7,591 bases of DNA from Pirellulales bacterium (GCA_030642635.1 DAOWNK010000152.1:1-7591), one strand, 5' to 3'; counted from the stretch's first letter, positions 1 through 5,836 are shown. Notes: generated from the sequence alone by a model not told the origin. Numbers and translations are program-made.

Positions 1-428
1 GGTTAAAGCGGCTCCGCTTGTAGGTCGGCGCGGGCAAGATACTAAGTATTGAAATCAGGCAGACCATAAATATCGTAGCGGCCAGTATCGAGAGCGGGCC
101 GGGCTGCGAGAAGTATTCGCGTGTCCATCGTGCACTGCTGCCGAGAAGACTCAGTATCGGCCGGGCGACCGGCACCGCCTCGACCGGCCCGCCCTGCGAG
201 AAGATCAGTCCCTGCAATCGTTCGCGTTCGGCTTCGTCCGATTGCTCGGAGACCAGACGCGGCAGGCCGGCGTGCAGGTGCAGGTATCGGACATACATAC
301 TCGCGCGAGGGCTGGTCGGCCAGCACAAGCTCCTCGAACCGCTGCGCCTGCTCCGACGTAAGCCGGCCGAGACAAACCGTCTCGACCAACTCGGCCAGTT
401 CAAAGCTGGGCGTCCATACGGTGTTCAT
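1..428 (-). pseudogene. FecR-type anti-sigma factor, frameshifted and cut by the window edge
   Basis: This gene starts with ATG at 428, overlapping the stop of the upstream sigma gene as ATGA, with a GGAGG-like ribosome site just before it, so the two were surely co-translated. The first 45 or so residues (ELAELVETVCLGRLTSEQAQ, then RFEELVLADQPSREYV) match the N-terminal domain of planctomycete FecR-like anti-sigma proteins. After REYV at about position 296 the original frame gives an Ala/Pro/Arg-rich nonsense tail ending at 42. In another frame the expected protein continues: YVRYLHLHAGLPRLVSEQSD, later a membrane segment (SILAATIFMVCLISILSIL) about 20 residues from the left edge. That frame stays open to position 1. 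The shift is explained by a duplicated TATG. In the family, the cytoplasmic N-terminus binds the sigma factor, a single membrane helix follows, and the C-terminal part lies outside. I infer a broken gene; a sequencing error is the alternative. Confidence 0.8.
292..299 (-). repeat. 4-bp tandem duplication (TATG x2) causing the FecR frameshift
   Basis: On the minus strand the codons GAG TAT are followed by a second copy of TATG. Removing one copy gives GAG TAT GTC CGA TAC (EYVRY), which restores the FecR reading frame through to the window edge. A slipped-strand duplication of one unit is the simplest cause. Confidence 0.75.
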
Positions 429-745
429 GCCGGTCCCTCCGCCGAAAGTGTCCGCTCGATACACTTAAACAACGCGCGGCGTATTCGTGTCAGCGCCTTA
501 TAGACCGTGCCGGCGGGCCGGCCTAACTGCTCGGCAGCCTCCTTGGTCGATATGCCCGGCTCGAATTCACCGAACGAGTTCCACAACACAACGCTCGTCT
601 CCTGCATTACCTCCTCGGCGTCGTGCCAGGCGGGCAGCAATGTGAGGATGTACGCAAATATCTGGGGCTGATGCGTGGAGAACAGCCGCAAGAACTCCGC
701 CGTCCGCCCGGAGTCTGGATCACCTTGTTGCTGGTCGCTTGACAT
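425..745 (-). pseudogene. ECF sigma factor with the middle deleted
   Basis: The 106-residue product has both ends of an ECF sigma-70 factor of the Rhodopirellula/Verrucomicrobium type. Residues 18-60 are sigma region 2.1-2.2 (FLRLFSTHQPQIFAYI, DAEEVMQETSVVLW). Residues 66-98 are the region 4.2 helix-turn-helix (STKEAAEQLGRPAGTVYKAL, then RIRRALFKCIER). Family members are usually about 160-185 residues; regions 2.3-2.4, the linker and region 4.1 are missing, about 60-75 residues. The frame is kept across the join, which lies at the codons for Glu-Pro-Gly (554-562). FGEFEPG is a usual region 2 sequence, and the family often has a similar Y-x-x-G just before region 4.2, so recombination between short repeats is plausible. 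Without region 2.4 it could not recognise a -10 element, so I infer loss of function. The ATG at 745 is chosen; an in-frame TTG at 751 is the alternative and neither has a clear ribosome site. Confidence 0.75.
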
Positions 746-797
746 CGGCAATCATATTGGCAAGAACTTGGCCGGGCACGTGGAAACAGCCCGTCTC

Positions 798-814
798 ATA
801 GACATAAGGTCTAT
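798..814. promoter_or_regulatory. Perfect 6-bp inverted repeat, possible operator
   Basis: ATAGAC and GTCTAT are separated by ATAAG and followed by TTT on the plus strand. It lies about 55 bases upstream of the sigma gene start in an AT-richer patch. It may be a protein-binding site for the sigma/anti-sigma operon or a chance palindrome. Confidence 0.25.
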
Positions 815-932
815 TTTAGTCAGAATCAGGCATGGAATTTTGGAAAAATCCACGCCGGCCGGGCCGAACGGCCGTAAGTGCTTGATGTGAAAGGGTTTGC
901 GTGAAACGGGCACCCAATAATTCGTCCAAGGC

Positions 933-1009
933 GTTCGTAGTGCCCCGATTCATCGGGGCTGTCCGGTCGAAATCACAGGAAAGACCGCATAAATGCGGTT
1001 ACTACGAAC
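933..1009. repeat. BIME-like pair of inverted REP elements with GTAG heads
   Basis: The outer arms GTTCGTAGT (933-941) and ACTACGAAC (1001-1009) are perfect reverse complements. Just inside the left arm lies the hairpin GCCCCGA-TTCA-TCGGGGC (942-959). Just inside the right arm lies ACCGCA-TAAA-TGCGGT (984-999). Read outward to inward on each strand, each half is GTAG followed within one or two bases by a stem-loop. A GTAG tetranucleotide 5' of a palindrome is the hallmark of REP sequences moved by IS200/IS605-related REP-associated tyrosine transposases (RAYT). Two in opposite orientation form a BIME. A C-T6 run follows at 1011-1017, so the folded RNA could also end plus-strand transcripts. 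No transposase gene is in the window. Confidence 0.7.
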
Positions 1010-1090
1010 CCTTTTTTGGTCTTGGAGAATTCCGACCGTTATGCTACCTTTTCGACCCAATTGGTAAGTGGTCGCAACAGGCCGACAAGG

Positions 1091-1097
1091 AAGGAGG
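1091..1097 (+). promoter_or_regulatory. Ribosome binding site that fixes the rimI-like start
   Basis: AAGGAGG lies five bases before the ATG at 1103. The frame is open back to 1016, but the codons upstream do not look like GNAT sequence and none has such a site, so 1103 is chosen. Confidence 0.8.
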
Positions 1098-1102
1098 CCG
1101 AC

Positions 1103-1624
1103 ATGCATTTCGACCAGAAACAGGATGTCCGCGTCCATATCCGATGGATGATTCGGCGCGATATGCCCGAGGTTCTCGACATCGAAGACGAGAGCTTCGA
1201 ATTCCCTTGGTTGGAAGAGGATTTCATCCGCTGCCTGAGACAACGCAACTGCATCGGCATGGTTGCCGAGCACGAGGACCAAGTCGTAGGGTTCATGATC
1301 TATGAATTGCACAAAACTCGTATCCACGTGCTGAATTTTGCCGTGGGGGCCGACCATCGTCGCTGTGGCGTCGGCAGCCAAATGATCGCCAAGCTGCTGG
1401 CCAAGCTGTCTACACAACGCCGCAGTCGGGTGGTGCTCGAAGTGCGCGAGACGAACCTTGGAGCACAACTGTTCTTCCGCGAAAACGGGTTCCGTGCAGT
1501 CTCGGTGCTCAGAGCCTATTACGACGATACGCCGGAAGACGCATACCTGATGCAGTTCCGCTACAGACCGGAAAGAGTGGAACCGGCGCTGCCGGTCAAC
1601 CGGATATCGAGGTTGGCGGGTTGA
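1103..1624 (+). CDS. rimI: RimI-like GNAT family N-acetyltransferase
   Basis: The 173-residue protein is a single GNAT domain that would transfer acetyl from acetyl-CoA to an amino group in the cytoplasm. Residues 76-94 (VLNFAVGADHRRCGVGSQM) are strand beta-4 and the acetyl-CoA pyrophosphate loop, with the R/Q-x-x-G-x-G/A signature at R86-R87-C88-G89-V90-G91. LEVRETN (112-118) with Asn118, followed by LFFRENGF (123-130) and RAYY (137-140), match the RimI pattern, in which a Glu and a Tyr of the Y-Y motif act in catalysis. RimI acetylates the N-terminus of ribosomal protein S18 in enterobacteria; the substrate here is an inference. An extension of about 14 residues at each end exceeds the roughly 150 residues of the family. 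It is preceded by a strong ribosome site and followed after 10 bases by a repeat, so it probably has its own transcript. The GNAT fold is certain; the RimI subfamily is likely. Confidence 0.8.
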   Translation: MHFDQKQDVRVHIRWMIRRDMPEVLDIEDESFEFPWLEEDFIRCLRQRNCIGMVAEHEDQVVGFMIYELHKTRIHVLNFAVGADHRRCGVGSQMIAKLLAKLSTQRRSRVVLEVRETNLGAQLFFRENGFRAVSVLRAYYDDTPEDAYLMQFRYRPERVEPALPVNRISRLAG

Positions 1625-1634
1625 TACCTTACAC

Positions 1635-1701
1635 AAAGCCGCGACCGGTGGTCGCGTAATAGCGACAATATTTTGTTTGCGCGACCAACGGTCGCGGCTT
1701 T
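1635..1701. repeat. Nested inverted repeat filling the rimI-ndk gap
   Basis: Arms of 22 bases at 1635-1656 and 1680-1701 are reverse complements with one mismatch, around a 23-base AT-rich centre (1657-1679). Each arm is itself a hairpin: CGCGACC-GGT-GGTCGCG (1640-1656) and CGCGACC-AAC-GGTCGCG (1680-1696). The same 7-base word therefore occurs four times, and the RNA or single-stranded DNA can fold as one long stem or as two short ones. It occupies most of the 92 bases between the rimI-like stop and the ndk start. Both ends finish in GGCTTT on their outgoing strand, so it could be a weak bidirectional terminator. The symmetry also suits a small mobile repeat. Confidence 0.75.
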
Positions 1702-1716
1702 ATATGTAAAAATCGC

Positions 1717-2130
1717 ATGGAACGAACGCTCATCCTGCTGAAGCCCGATTGCGTGCAGCGCCGGCTGATCGGCCGTGTCGTAACGCGGCTGGAAGACAAA
1801 GGCTTTGACATCATCGCCATGAAGATGATGCGCGTCACGCCCGAGCTGTCGCGTCGGCACTACGCCGAACACGTCAAAAAGGCATGGTATCCGGACCTGG
1901 AGCGATTTATCACCGGCGGGCCGCTGGTCGCAATGATCGTCGAGGGGCCGGAGGCGATCCGCGTGGTTCGAGATATGGTCGGCGCCACCAACGGCCTGGA
2001 TGCGGCGCCGGGCACTATCCGCGGCCAGTTCAGTTCCAGCCGGCAGATGAACCTGGTCCACGCCTCCGACGGACCGGACTCGGCGACGCGCGAGGTCGAA
2101 ATTTTCTTCGACGAAGCCGAGATCGTTTAG
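1717..2130 (+). CDS. ndk: Nucleoside diphosphate kinase
   Basis: The 137-residue protein moves the gamma-phosphate of ATP to other nucleoside diphosphates through a phosphohistidine, keeping NTP and dNTP pools balanced in the cytoplasm. It starts with the canonical MERTLILLKPDCVQR, with Lys9 in the nucleotide site. Tyr49, Arg85, Thr91, Arg102 and Asn112 are at the expected places. The active-site motif NLVHASDGPDSA puts the phosphorylated histidine at residue 115. Length is close to the family's 135-150 residues. The start is certain from homology, yet there is no Shine-Dalgarno sequence; the 15 bases before the ATG are AT-rich and follow directly on the nested repeat. Expression may depend on a leaderless or repeat-borne start. 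The gene is convergent with pyrF. Confidence 0.97.
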   Translation: MERTLILLKPDCVQRRLIGRVVTRLEDKGFDIIAMKMMRVTPELSRRHYAEHVKKAWYPDLERFITGGPLVAMIVEGPEAIRVVRDMVGATNGLDAAPGTIRGQFSSSRQMNLVHASDGPDSATREVEIFFDEAEIV

Positions 2131-2134
2131 CCGT

Positions 2135-2249
2135 CGTGCTTGCACGGCGAGCCGCGGGGCTTGTCCCCGCGCTGCGGTTCGCGCCGGGATAAATCCGGCG
2201 GCTCGCTGTTGTCGCGCCGGGCAAGTCCGGCGGCTAAACGGGATTTATT
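2135..2249. repeat. Cluster of related GC hairpins between convergent ndk and pyrF
   Basis: Four hairpins follow one another: CGTG-CTTG-CACG (2135-2146), CGCGGGG-CTTGT-CCCCGCG (2153-2171), CGCCGG-GATAAAT-CCGGCG (2182-2200) and CGCCGG-GCAAGT-CCGGCG (2215-2232). The last two are diverged direct copies 33 bases apart, and both continue into GGCT. A related word, GGGATTTATTCCC, follows at about 2240-2252 within the last codons of pyrF. Loops alternate between CAAG/CTTG and TAAA/TTTA. None ends in a T-run, so classical terminator activity is doubtful, though the position between convergent stop codons would suit a bidirectional roadblock. Confidence 0.6.
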
Positions 2250-3157
2250 CCCCCTTCTGTCCGAAGTTGCTCGATCATATCCACCGTGGCGGCCTCGACG
2301 GCCTCCTGCCACCGCTCGGGGCCGAATCGCTGGGCATATTGACCCCGGGCATGTGCAAAGATAATTCCACGCGAGTTGTTTATCACCGCCCCGAGGCCAC
2401 GCTGGTCGAACGCGGCGGCAACGTCGCTTGCCGTGCCGCCCTGAGAGCCGAACCCTGGCACCAGGAACCAGGTGTGCGGCATCTGTGCACGCAGCTCGGC
2501 CAGTTGCTCCGGATACGTGGCCCCCACCACGGCGCCGACCGATCCGTATCCGCACGCCCCGGTGGTTTCGGCCGCCAGCTTCTCGACGTAGTCGGCGACA
2601 TGCCGATAAAGCGGCCGGCCGTCTGACAGAAGGTCTTGGAACATCCCGCCGCCGGGATTCGAGGTTTTCACCAACACGAACAGCCCGGCCGAGCGATCCA
2701 TGGCCACATCGACGAACGGCCGGAGGCTATCGCCGCCCAGGTATGGGCTGACGGTCAGTGCATCGGCCCCCCACGGACTCCGGCCGCCCGGGCCGAGCAA
2801 TCCTCGGGCGTAGGCCTCGGCGGTCGAGCCGATGTCGTTCCGCTTGCCGTCGAGTATCACCAGCAACCCCTTCTTTTGGGCATATTGGATAATCTCGGCC
2901 AAGGCGGTCATCCCCTGCGGTCCGATCTGTTCGAAGAAGGCGGCCTGCGGCTTGACGGCCGGCACCAGCGGCGCCACTACGTCGATTACCCCCCGACAGA
3001 ACTGATTGTATGCAGCGGCCAACTCGTCTGGACGGGAATCTTTCCCGCCGGGCAGTATGCCTTCAGGCAGCATCTCCGCCCTGGGGTCCAGGCCGACCAG
3101 GACAGGGTTTCCGCAGCGTCGGACGGCGGTTTCAAGTCGATCAGTAAATGGCGGCAT
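2234..3157 (-). CDS. pyrF: Orotidine-5'-phosphate decarboxylase, type 2
   Basis: The 307-residue protein makes UMP from orotidine monophosphate, the last step of de novo pyrimidine synthesis. It belongs to the longer type 2 form of the enzyme (about 270-310 residues). The signature DGKRNDIGSTAEAYA (residues 103-117) holds the catalytic Asp103-Lys105-Asp108 group. GLDPR (22-26) and VKPQAAFFE (68-76) supply the substrate Asp and Lys. Beta-barrel strands with SPYLGGD (137-143), VKTSNPG (163-169) and VPGFGSQGG (233-241) complete the site, and NNSRGIIFA (260-268) is the phosphate-binding end. AAAGGAG at 3165-3171 lies seven bases before the ATG. It stands alone on its strand, divergent from tRNA-Pro. 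The final residues GINPV and the stop codon fall within the hairpin repeat cluster, so the C-terminus may have been altered by repeat spread. Confidence 0.96.
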   Translation of the reverse strand: MPPFTDRLETAVRRCGNPVLVGLDPRAEMLPEGILPGGKDSRPDELAAAYNQFCRGVIDVVAPLVPAVKPQAAFFEQIGPQGMTALAEIIQYAQKKGLLVILDGKRNDIGSTAEAYARGLLGPGGRSPWGADALTVSPYLGGDSLRPFVDVAMDRSAGLFVLVKTSNPGGGMFQDLLSDGRPLYRHVADYVEKLAAETTGACGYGSVGAVVGATYPEQLAELRAQMPHTWFLVPGFGSQGGTASDVAAAFDQRGLGAVINNSRGIIFAHARGQYAQRFGPERWQEAVEAATVDMIEQLRTEGGINPV

Positions 3158-3273
3158 AACGGTGCTCCTTTCAAAAAATCGTCGATAACATAGTTTACGG
3201 CTTGTTACGTAGCCGTTGCAAGATCAGGCCGAATTTGCGATATTGGCGGTTTGTGATTTTCAATCTGATATTC

Positions 3274-3279
3274 ATTATA
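3274..3279 (-). promoter_or_regulatory. Candidate -10 box for pyrF
   Basis: A perfect TATAAT on the minus strand would give a start about 110 bases before pyrF. No good -35 lies upstream, where the tRNA gene begins, so support is weak. The same AT-rich patch could equally serve the tRNA gene on the other strand. Confidence 0.25.
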
Positions 3280-3285
3280 AAATTT

Positions 3286-3360
3286 CGGGGCGTGGCGCAG
3301 TCTGGAGAGCGCGTTTGACTGGGGGTCAAAAGGTCGCTGGTTCGAATCCAGTCGCCCCGA
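3286..3360 (+). tRNA. tRNA-Pro (anticodon GGG)
   Basis: A full cloverleaf can be drawn. The acceptor stem is CGGGGCG (3286-3292) with CGCCCCG (3353-3359), discriminator A3360. The D stem is GCGC/GCGC around a loop with GG. The anticodon stem TTTGA/TCAAA encloses CTGGGGG, giving anticodon GGG at 3321-3323, which reads CCC and CCU. The T arm is GCTGG-TTCGAAT-CCAGT with one G-T pair. The C1-G72 pair and A73 fit bacterial proline tRNAs. CCA is not encoded, so it must be added by nucleotidyltransferase. A T6 run starts two bases after the 3' end. No integrated element follows; the next gene is a transporter. Confidence 0.96.
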
Positions 3361-3408
3361 CTTTTTTCATTTTCAAGTCCTTCGACGAGATTCACAACAA
3401 AGAAGTTG

Positions 3409-5274
3409 ATGTCTGCACACGCCTGGATCAGCTTGGCGGTTACGGCGGCGGTGTTTATCGCCTTGCAGTGGCGTCGTAACGTGCCGGCCGATTTGCTTTT
3501 CCTGGGCGGGCTGATGGCGGTGACCGTGCTGGGGGTGATCACGCCTGGGGAGGCCATGGCAGGGTTCGCCAACCCGGCGGTGATAACCATCGGCTCGTTG
3601 TTTGTAGTAGCGGCTGGGTTGCGCTCGACCGGCGTGCTCGACTGGGTCGGGCATCGGCTGCTGGGGACTGCGCGCACTGCTGCCTCGGCGCTGATGCGGC
3701 TGACGTTCACCGTACTGGGAATCTCCGCCTTTATCAACAACATTCCGGTGGTTGCGATGTTCGTGCCGGTGGTGCTCGACTGGTGCCGGAAGCGCGGCGT
3801 ATCTCCTTCCAGGCTGCTCATACCGGTCAGCTACCTGGCCATCCTTGGCGGCAACTGCACGCTGATCGGCACCAGTACGAATATTGTTGTCAACGGTTTG
3901 ATGCAGGAGGAGCGGCGGATAGACGTTGCACAGCAGCAGTACACGCCGGCCTTCCGTGAGCAATTGCACGGGATGACGCTCTTCGAGATCGGCAAGGTGG
4001 GGTTGCCTTGTGCGGTGGTAGGTGCGTTGTATTTGTTGTTCATCGGACGCCGATTCCTGCCGGACCGCACCGAGTTGATCGAGCAGCTAGACGACCAGCG
4101 ACGCGAGTACCTGATCGAGATGCTCGTGCAGCCGGACTGCCGTCTAATTGGCCGGACGGTGGAAGAGGCCGGGCTGCGGCGCTTGCGTGGGCTGTTCCTG
4201 GTCGAAATCGACCGGCAGGATGATGTTATCACGCCGGTCACACCCAGCGACATAATTCGAGCCGGTGATCGGCTGGTCTTTACCGGCGTGGTCACCACGA
4301 TAGTCGACCTGGAGAAAATCCCGGGACTGGTGCCTGCTGCCGACATGGCGTACGAGATACGTCCGCAGCATCGGCAACAGCGTAATCTTAGTGAAGCAGT
4401 ATTGTCGAGTTCCTCACCGCTTATCGGCACGACGGTCCGCCGGGCGAACTTCCGCCAGCGCTACAATGCAGCGGTCGTGGCGGTACACCGCAACGGCCAG
4501 CGGCTGCCCAACAAGATCGGCGATATTATCCTTCAGCCGGGCGACACCCTATTGCTGCAAACGCGGACCGGGTTCTCCGCTGCGTTCCGGCACAGCCGCG
4601 ATTTCTACCTGGTGGCCGACGTGGAAGGCTCCGAGCCGCGGCGGCACGACCGGGCGTGGATGGCCGTTATCCTGGTGGCATTGCTGATCCTCTGGCTAAG
4701 CGCTACCGGCTGGATCAGCTCCGGCAGCCTGTTTGCAGGCTTCGGCTCGACCGCAGTGGCCGGGGTGGTAGTGGCCGGGTTGATGGTCATCTGCCGATGC
4801 CTGTCTATGGACGAGGCACGATCTGTGATCGACCTGCACGTGCTGTTGACCATCGCGGCGGCCTTGGGGTTGGGCCGGGCATTGACCGAAAGCGGCGCGG
4901 CACAGACGATCGGCCGGTGGACGGTCGAATGCGTCGGCAGCGGGCAGCCGATGTTGCTGCTGGTGATAATTTACATCCTCTCGCTCGTTTTCACCGAGCT
5001 TATCACCAACAACGCGGTGGCGGCTATGCTGTTCCCGTTCGCCGTGTCGACGGCCGCCGCCGCGGGCCTAAGCCCACGGCCGTTCGCCATGGCAATTGCA
5101 ATTGCCGCATCGCTTAGTTTCATCACGCCGATCGGCTATCAGACAAACCTGATGGTGCTTGGCCCGGGCGGATATCGGCCGCGCGACTACCTGCGAGCCG
5201 GCTGGCCGATGGTCGTGTTGATTACCACCACCGCGCTGCTGTTGATCCCGGTGGCCTGGCCGTTCGCGTTGTGA
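3409..5274 (+). CDS. SLC13-family transporter with two RCK_C (TrkA_C) domains
   Basis: The 621-residue inner-membrane protein has the layout of SLC13/DASS-like permeases that carry regulatory domains between two membrane halves. Helices fill residues 5-225 and again 415-620. The first half has the hairpin motif INNIP (109-113) and GTSTN (154-158); the second has ITNN (532-535) and PIGYQTN (574-580). These paired asparagine/threonine motifs bind sodium and the anion in the family. Between them lie two RCK_C-type domains, roughly 235-305 (LIGRTVEEAGLR, IRAGDRLVFTG) and 325-395 (LIGTTVRRANFR, LQPGDTLLLQT). Such proteins, including algal SAC1/SLT-like ones, are linked to sulfate or dicarboxylate uptake; the substrate cannot be read from the sequence. 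The ATG at 3409 is chosen over an adjacent in-frame TTG at 3406; only a weak AAGAAG ribosome site precedes it. It begins 48 bases after the tRNA gene. Confidence 0.9.
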   Translation: MSAHAWISLAVTAAVFIALQWRRNVPADLLFLGGLMAVTVLGVITPGEAMAGFANPAVITIGSLFVVAAGLRSTGVLDWVGHRLLGTARTAASALMRLTFTVLGISAFINNIPVVAMFVPVVLDWCRKRGVSPSRLLIPVSYLAILGGNCTLIGTSTNIVVNGLMQEERRIDVAQQQYTPAFREQLHGMTLFEIGKVGLPCAVVGALYLLFIGRRFLPDRTELIEQLDDQRREYLIEMLVQPDCRLIGRTVEEAGLRRLRGLFLVEIDRQDDVITPVTPSDIIRAGDRLVFTGVVTTIVDLEKIPGLVPAADMAYEIRPQHRQQRNLSEAVLSSSSPLIGTTVRRANFRQRYNAAVVAVHRNGQRLPNKIGDIILQPGDTLLLQTRTGFSAAFRHSRDFYLVADVEGSEPRRHDRAWMAVILVALLILWLSATGWISSGSLFAGFGSTAVAGVVVAGLMVICRCLSMDEARSVIDLHVLLTIAAALGLGRALTESGAAQTIGRWTVECVGSGQPMLLLVIIYILSLVFTELITNNAVAAMLFPFAVSTAAAAGLSPRPFAMAIAIAASLSFITPIGYQTNLMVLGPGGYRPRDYLRAGWPMVVLITTTALLLIPVAWPFAL

Positions 5275-5320
5275 CGCAAAGTGGTTTCAAAACTGAGCGA
5301 CAGTGGCGGCGGTCGCATGG

Positions 5321-5326
5321 TACAAT
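5321..5326 (+). promoter_or_regulatory. Candidate -10 box for the DUF6717-like gene
   Basis: TACAAT matches the sigma-70 consensus at five of six positions and lies 27 bases before the start codon, leaving room for a short leader with the GGAGG ribosome site at 5340-5344. No clear -35 is seen, so it is tentative. Confidence 0.3.
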
Positions 5327-5353
5327 GACGTGTTTCAGTGGAGGTGTCAACGA

Positions 5354-5704
5354 ATGTCGGCCAACTCGATTATGGTAATCACACCGTACCGATACAGTGG
5401 CACGTGGGTGTTTGACGACGATCGGGTCGATTTGGTGCGCGAGCCGTTCGTTGCGGGCGTGCCGGAAATGATCGACGTGTTGGTTTCCGATATTCCAGAC
5501 GCGGAGAACGGTTTTCGATTGTTGTTCTCAGCCGGACCGTTCCCCGGCTATCAGAAAAAACTGACGTGGGTGCGAGGCGAATCCGGCGGCAATTACTATC
5601 GAACCGACGATCCTCCGATGGAAGGTTGGCTCTGCCCGGCCATGTTCAAGTATTACGACGAAGCGCCGAAAGAGCTTTACGTTAAGGCCGAGCCGAAACA
5701 GTAG
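5354..5704 (+). CDS. Small conserved protein, DUF6717-like
   Basis: The 116-residue product looks like a conserved soluble protein of unknown function that I recall from planctomycetes and place tentatively in DUF6717. Recognisable blocks are SIMVITPYRYSGTWVFDD (5-22), LVREPFVAGVPEMID (27-41), FRLLFSAGPFPGYQ (54-67) and MEGWLCPAMFKYYDEAP (89-105). There is no signal peptide, membrane segment or metal-binding cluster; one Cys (94) is present. The many aromatic and Gly/Pro residues suggest a compact beta-rich domain. GGAGG at 5340-5344, nine bases before the ATG, fixes this start; the frame is open further upstream to 5303 but that part overlaps the candidate promoter. It follows the transporter by 79 bases and could be read with it or from its own promoter. 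I would not assign a function. Confidence 0.8.
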   Translation: MSANSIMVITPYRYSGTWVFDDDRVDLVREPFVAGVPEMIDVLVSDIPDAENGFRLLFSAGPFPGYQKKLTWVRGESGGNYYRTDDPPMEGWLCPAMFKYYDEAPKELYVKAEPKQ

Positions 5705-5776
5705 CGTAAGTCCCACCCGTTAAACTTTTGGCGTAACTATTCAGCCATTTGAAATAACTGTGTAAAAAGGAAAAAA

Positions 5777-5795
5777 GGGAAGGGGGGGAAATGGG
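5777..5795 (+). other. Possible G-quadruplex motif in a purine tract
   Basis: GGGAAGGGGGGGAAATGGG can be divided into four G3 runs with loops of 2, 1 and 4 bases. It sits in a 39-base run (5764-5802) that is all purine except for one T. It may be structured in the RNA or single-stranded DNA; function is unknown. Confidence 0.4.
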
Positions 5796-5836
5796 AAAAG
5801 AACCAAATATTGGTAACATTTCAGCCGTCTGAAGTA

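Larger units (their letters stand above)
746..1102. other. Gene-free stretch between divergent sigma and rimI-like genes
   Basis: These 357 bases carry no convincing coding sequence. They hold a 17-base palindrome at 798-814, a pair of REP-like hairpins at 933-1009, a T-run at 1012-1017, a weak candidate promoter for the acetyltransferase gene (TTGGTC at 1016-1021, an 18-base spacer, TATGCT at 1040-1045), and the strong ribosome site AAGGAGG at 1091-1097. The stretch must contain the start signals of both divergent transcripts. Confidence 0.6.

Noticed and set aside
121..468. Plus-strand frame of 115 codons over the FecR gene
   Set aside because: It is Arg/Pro/Ala-rich shadow coding opposite a recognisable gene, with no ribosome site.
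950..1636. Minus-strand frame of 228 codons opposite the acetyltransferase gene
   Set aside because: The plus strand encodes a clear GNAT domain with a strong ribosome site; the antisense frame has no recognisable domain.
2135..2232. CRISPR-like array or tandem repeat locus
   Set aside because: The hairpin units are not a fixed length, have no distinct spacers, and no cas gene is nearby.
2127..3193. Several open frames on both strands over pyrF and the hairpin cluster
   Set aside because: They are GC-driven shadows of pyrF without family resemblance.
3286..3410. tRNA as an attachment site of an integrated element
   Set aside because: No integrase gene and no repeat of the tRNA 3' end is seen in the window.
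3195..3821. Minus-strand open frame reading through the tRNA region, with a peptide like GDWIRTSDLLTPSQTR
   Set aside because: This peptide is the known artefact of translating the antisense of a tRNA gene; the rest is antisense to the transporter gene.
5791..5832. 13-codon frame starting ATGGGAAAAGAA after a G-rich tract resembling a ribosome site
   Set aside because: It ends inside the 26-base repeat and is too short to separate from chance.
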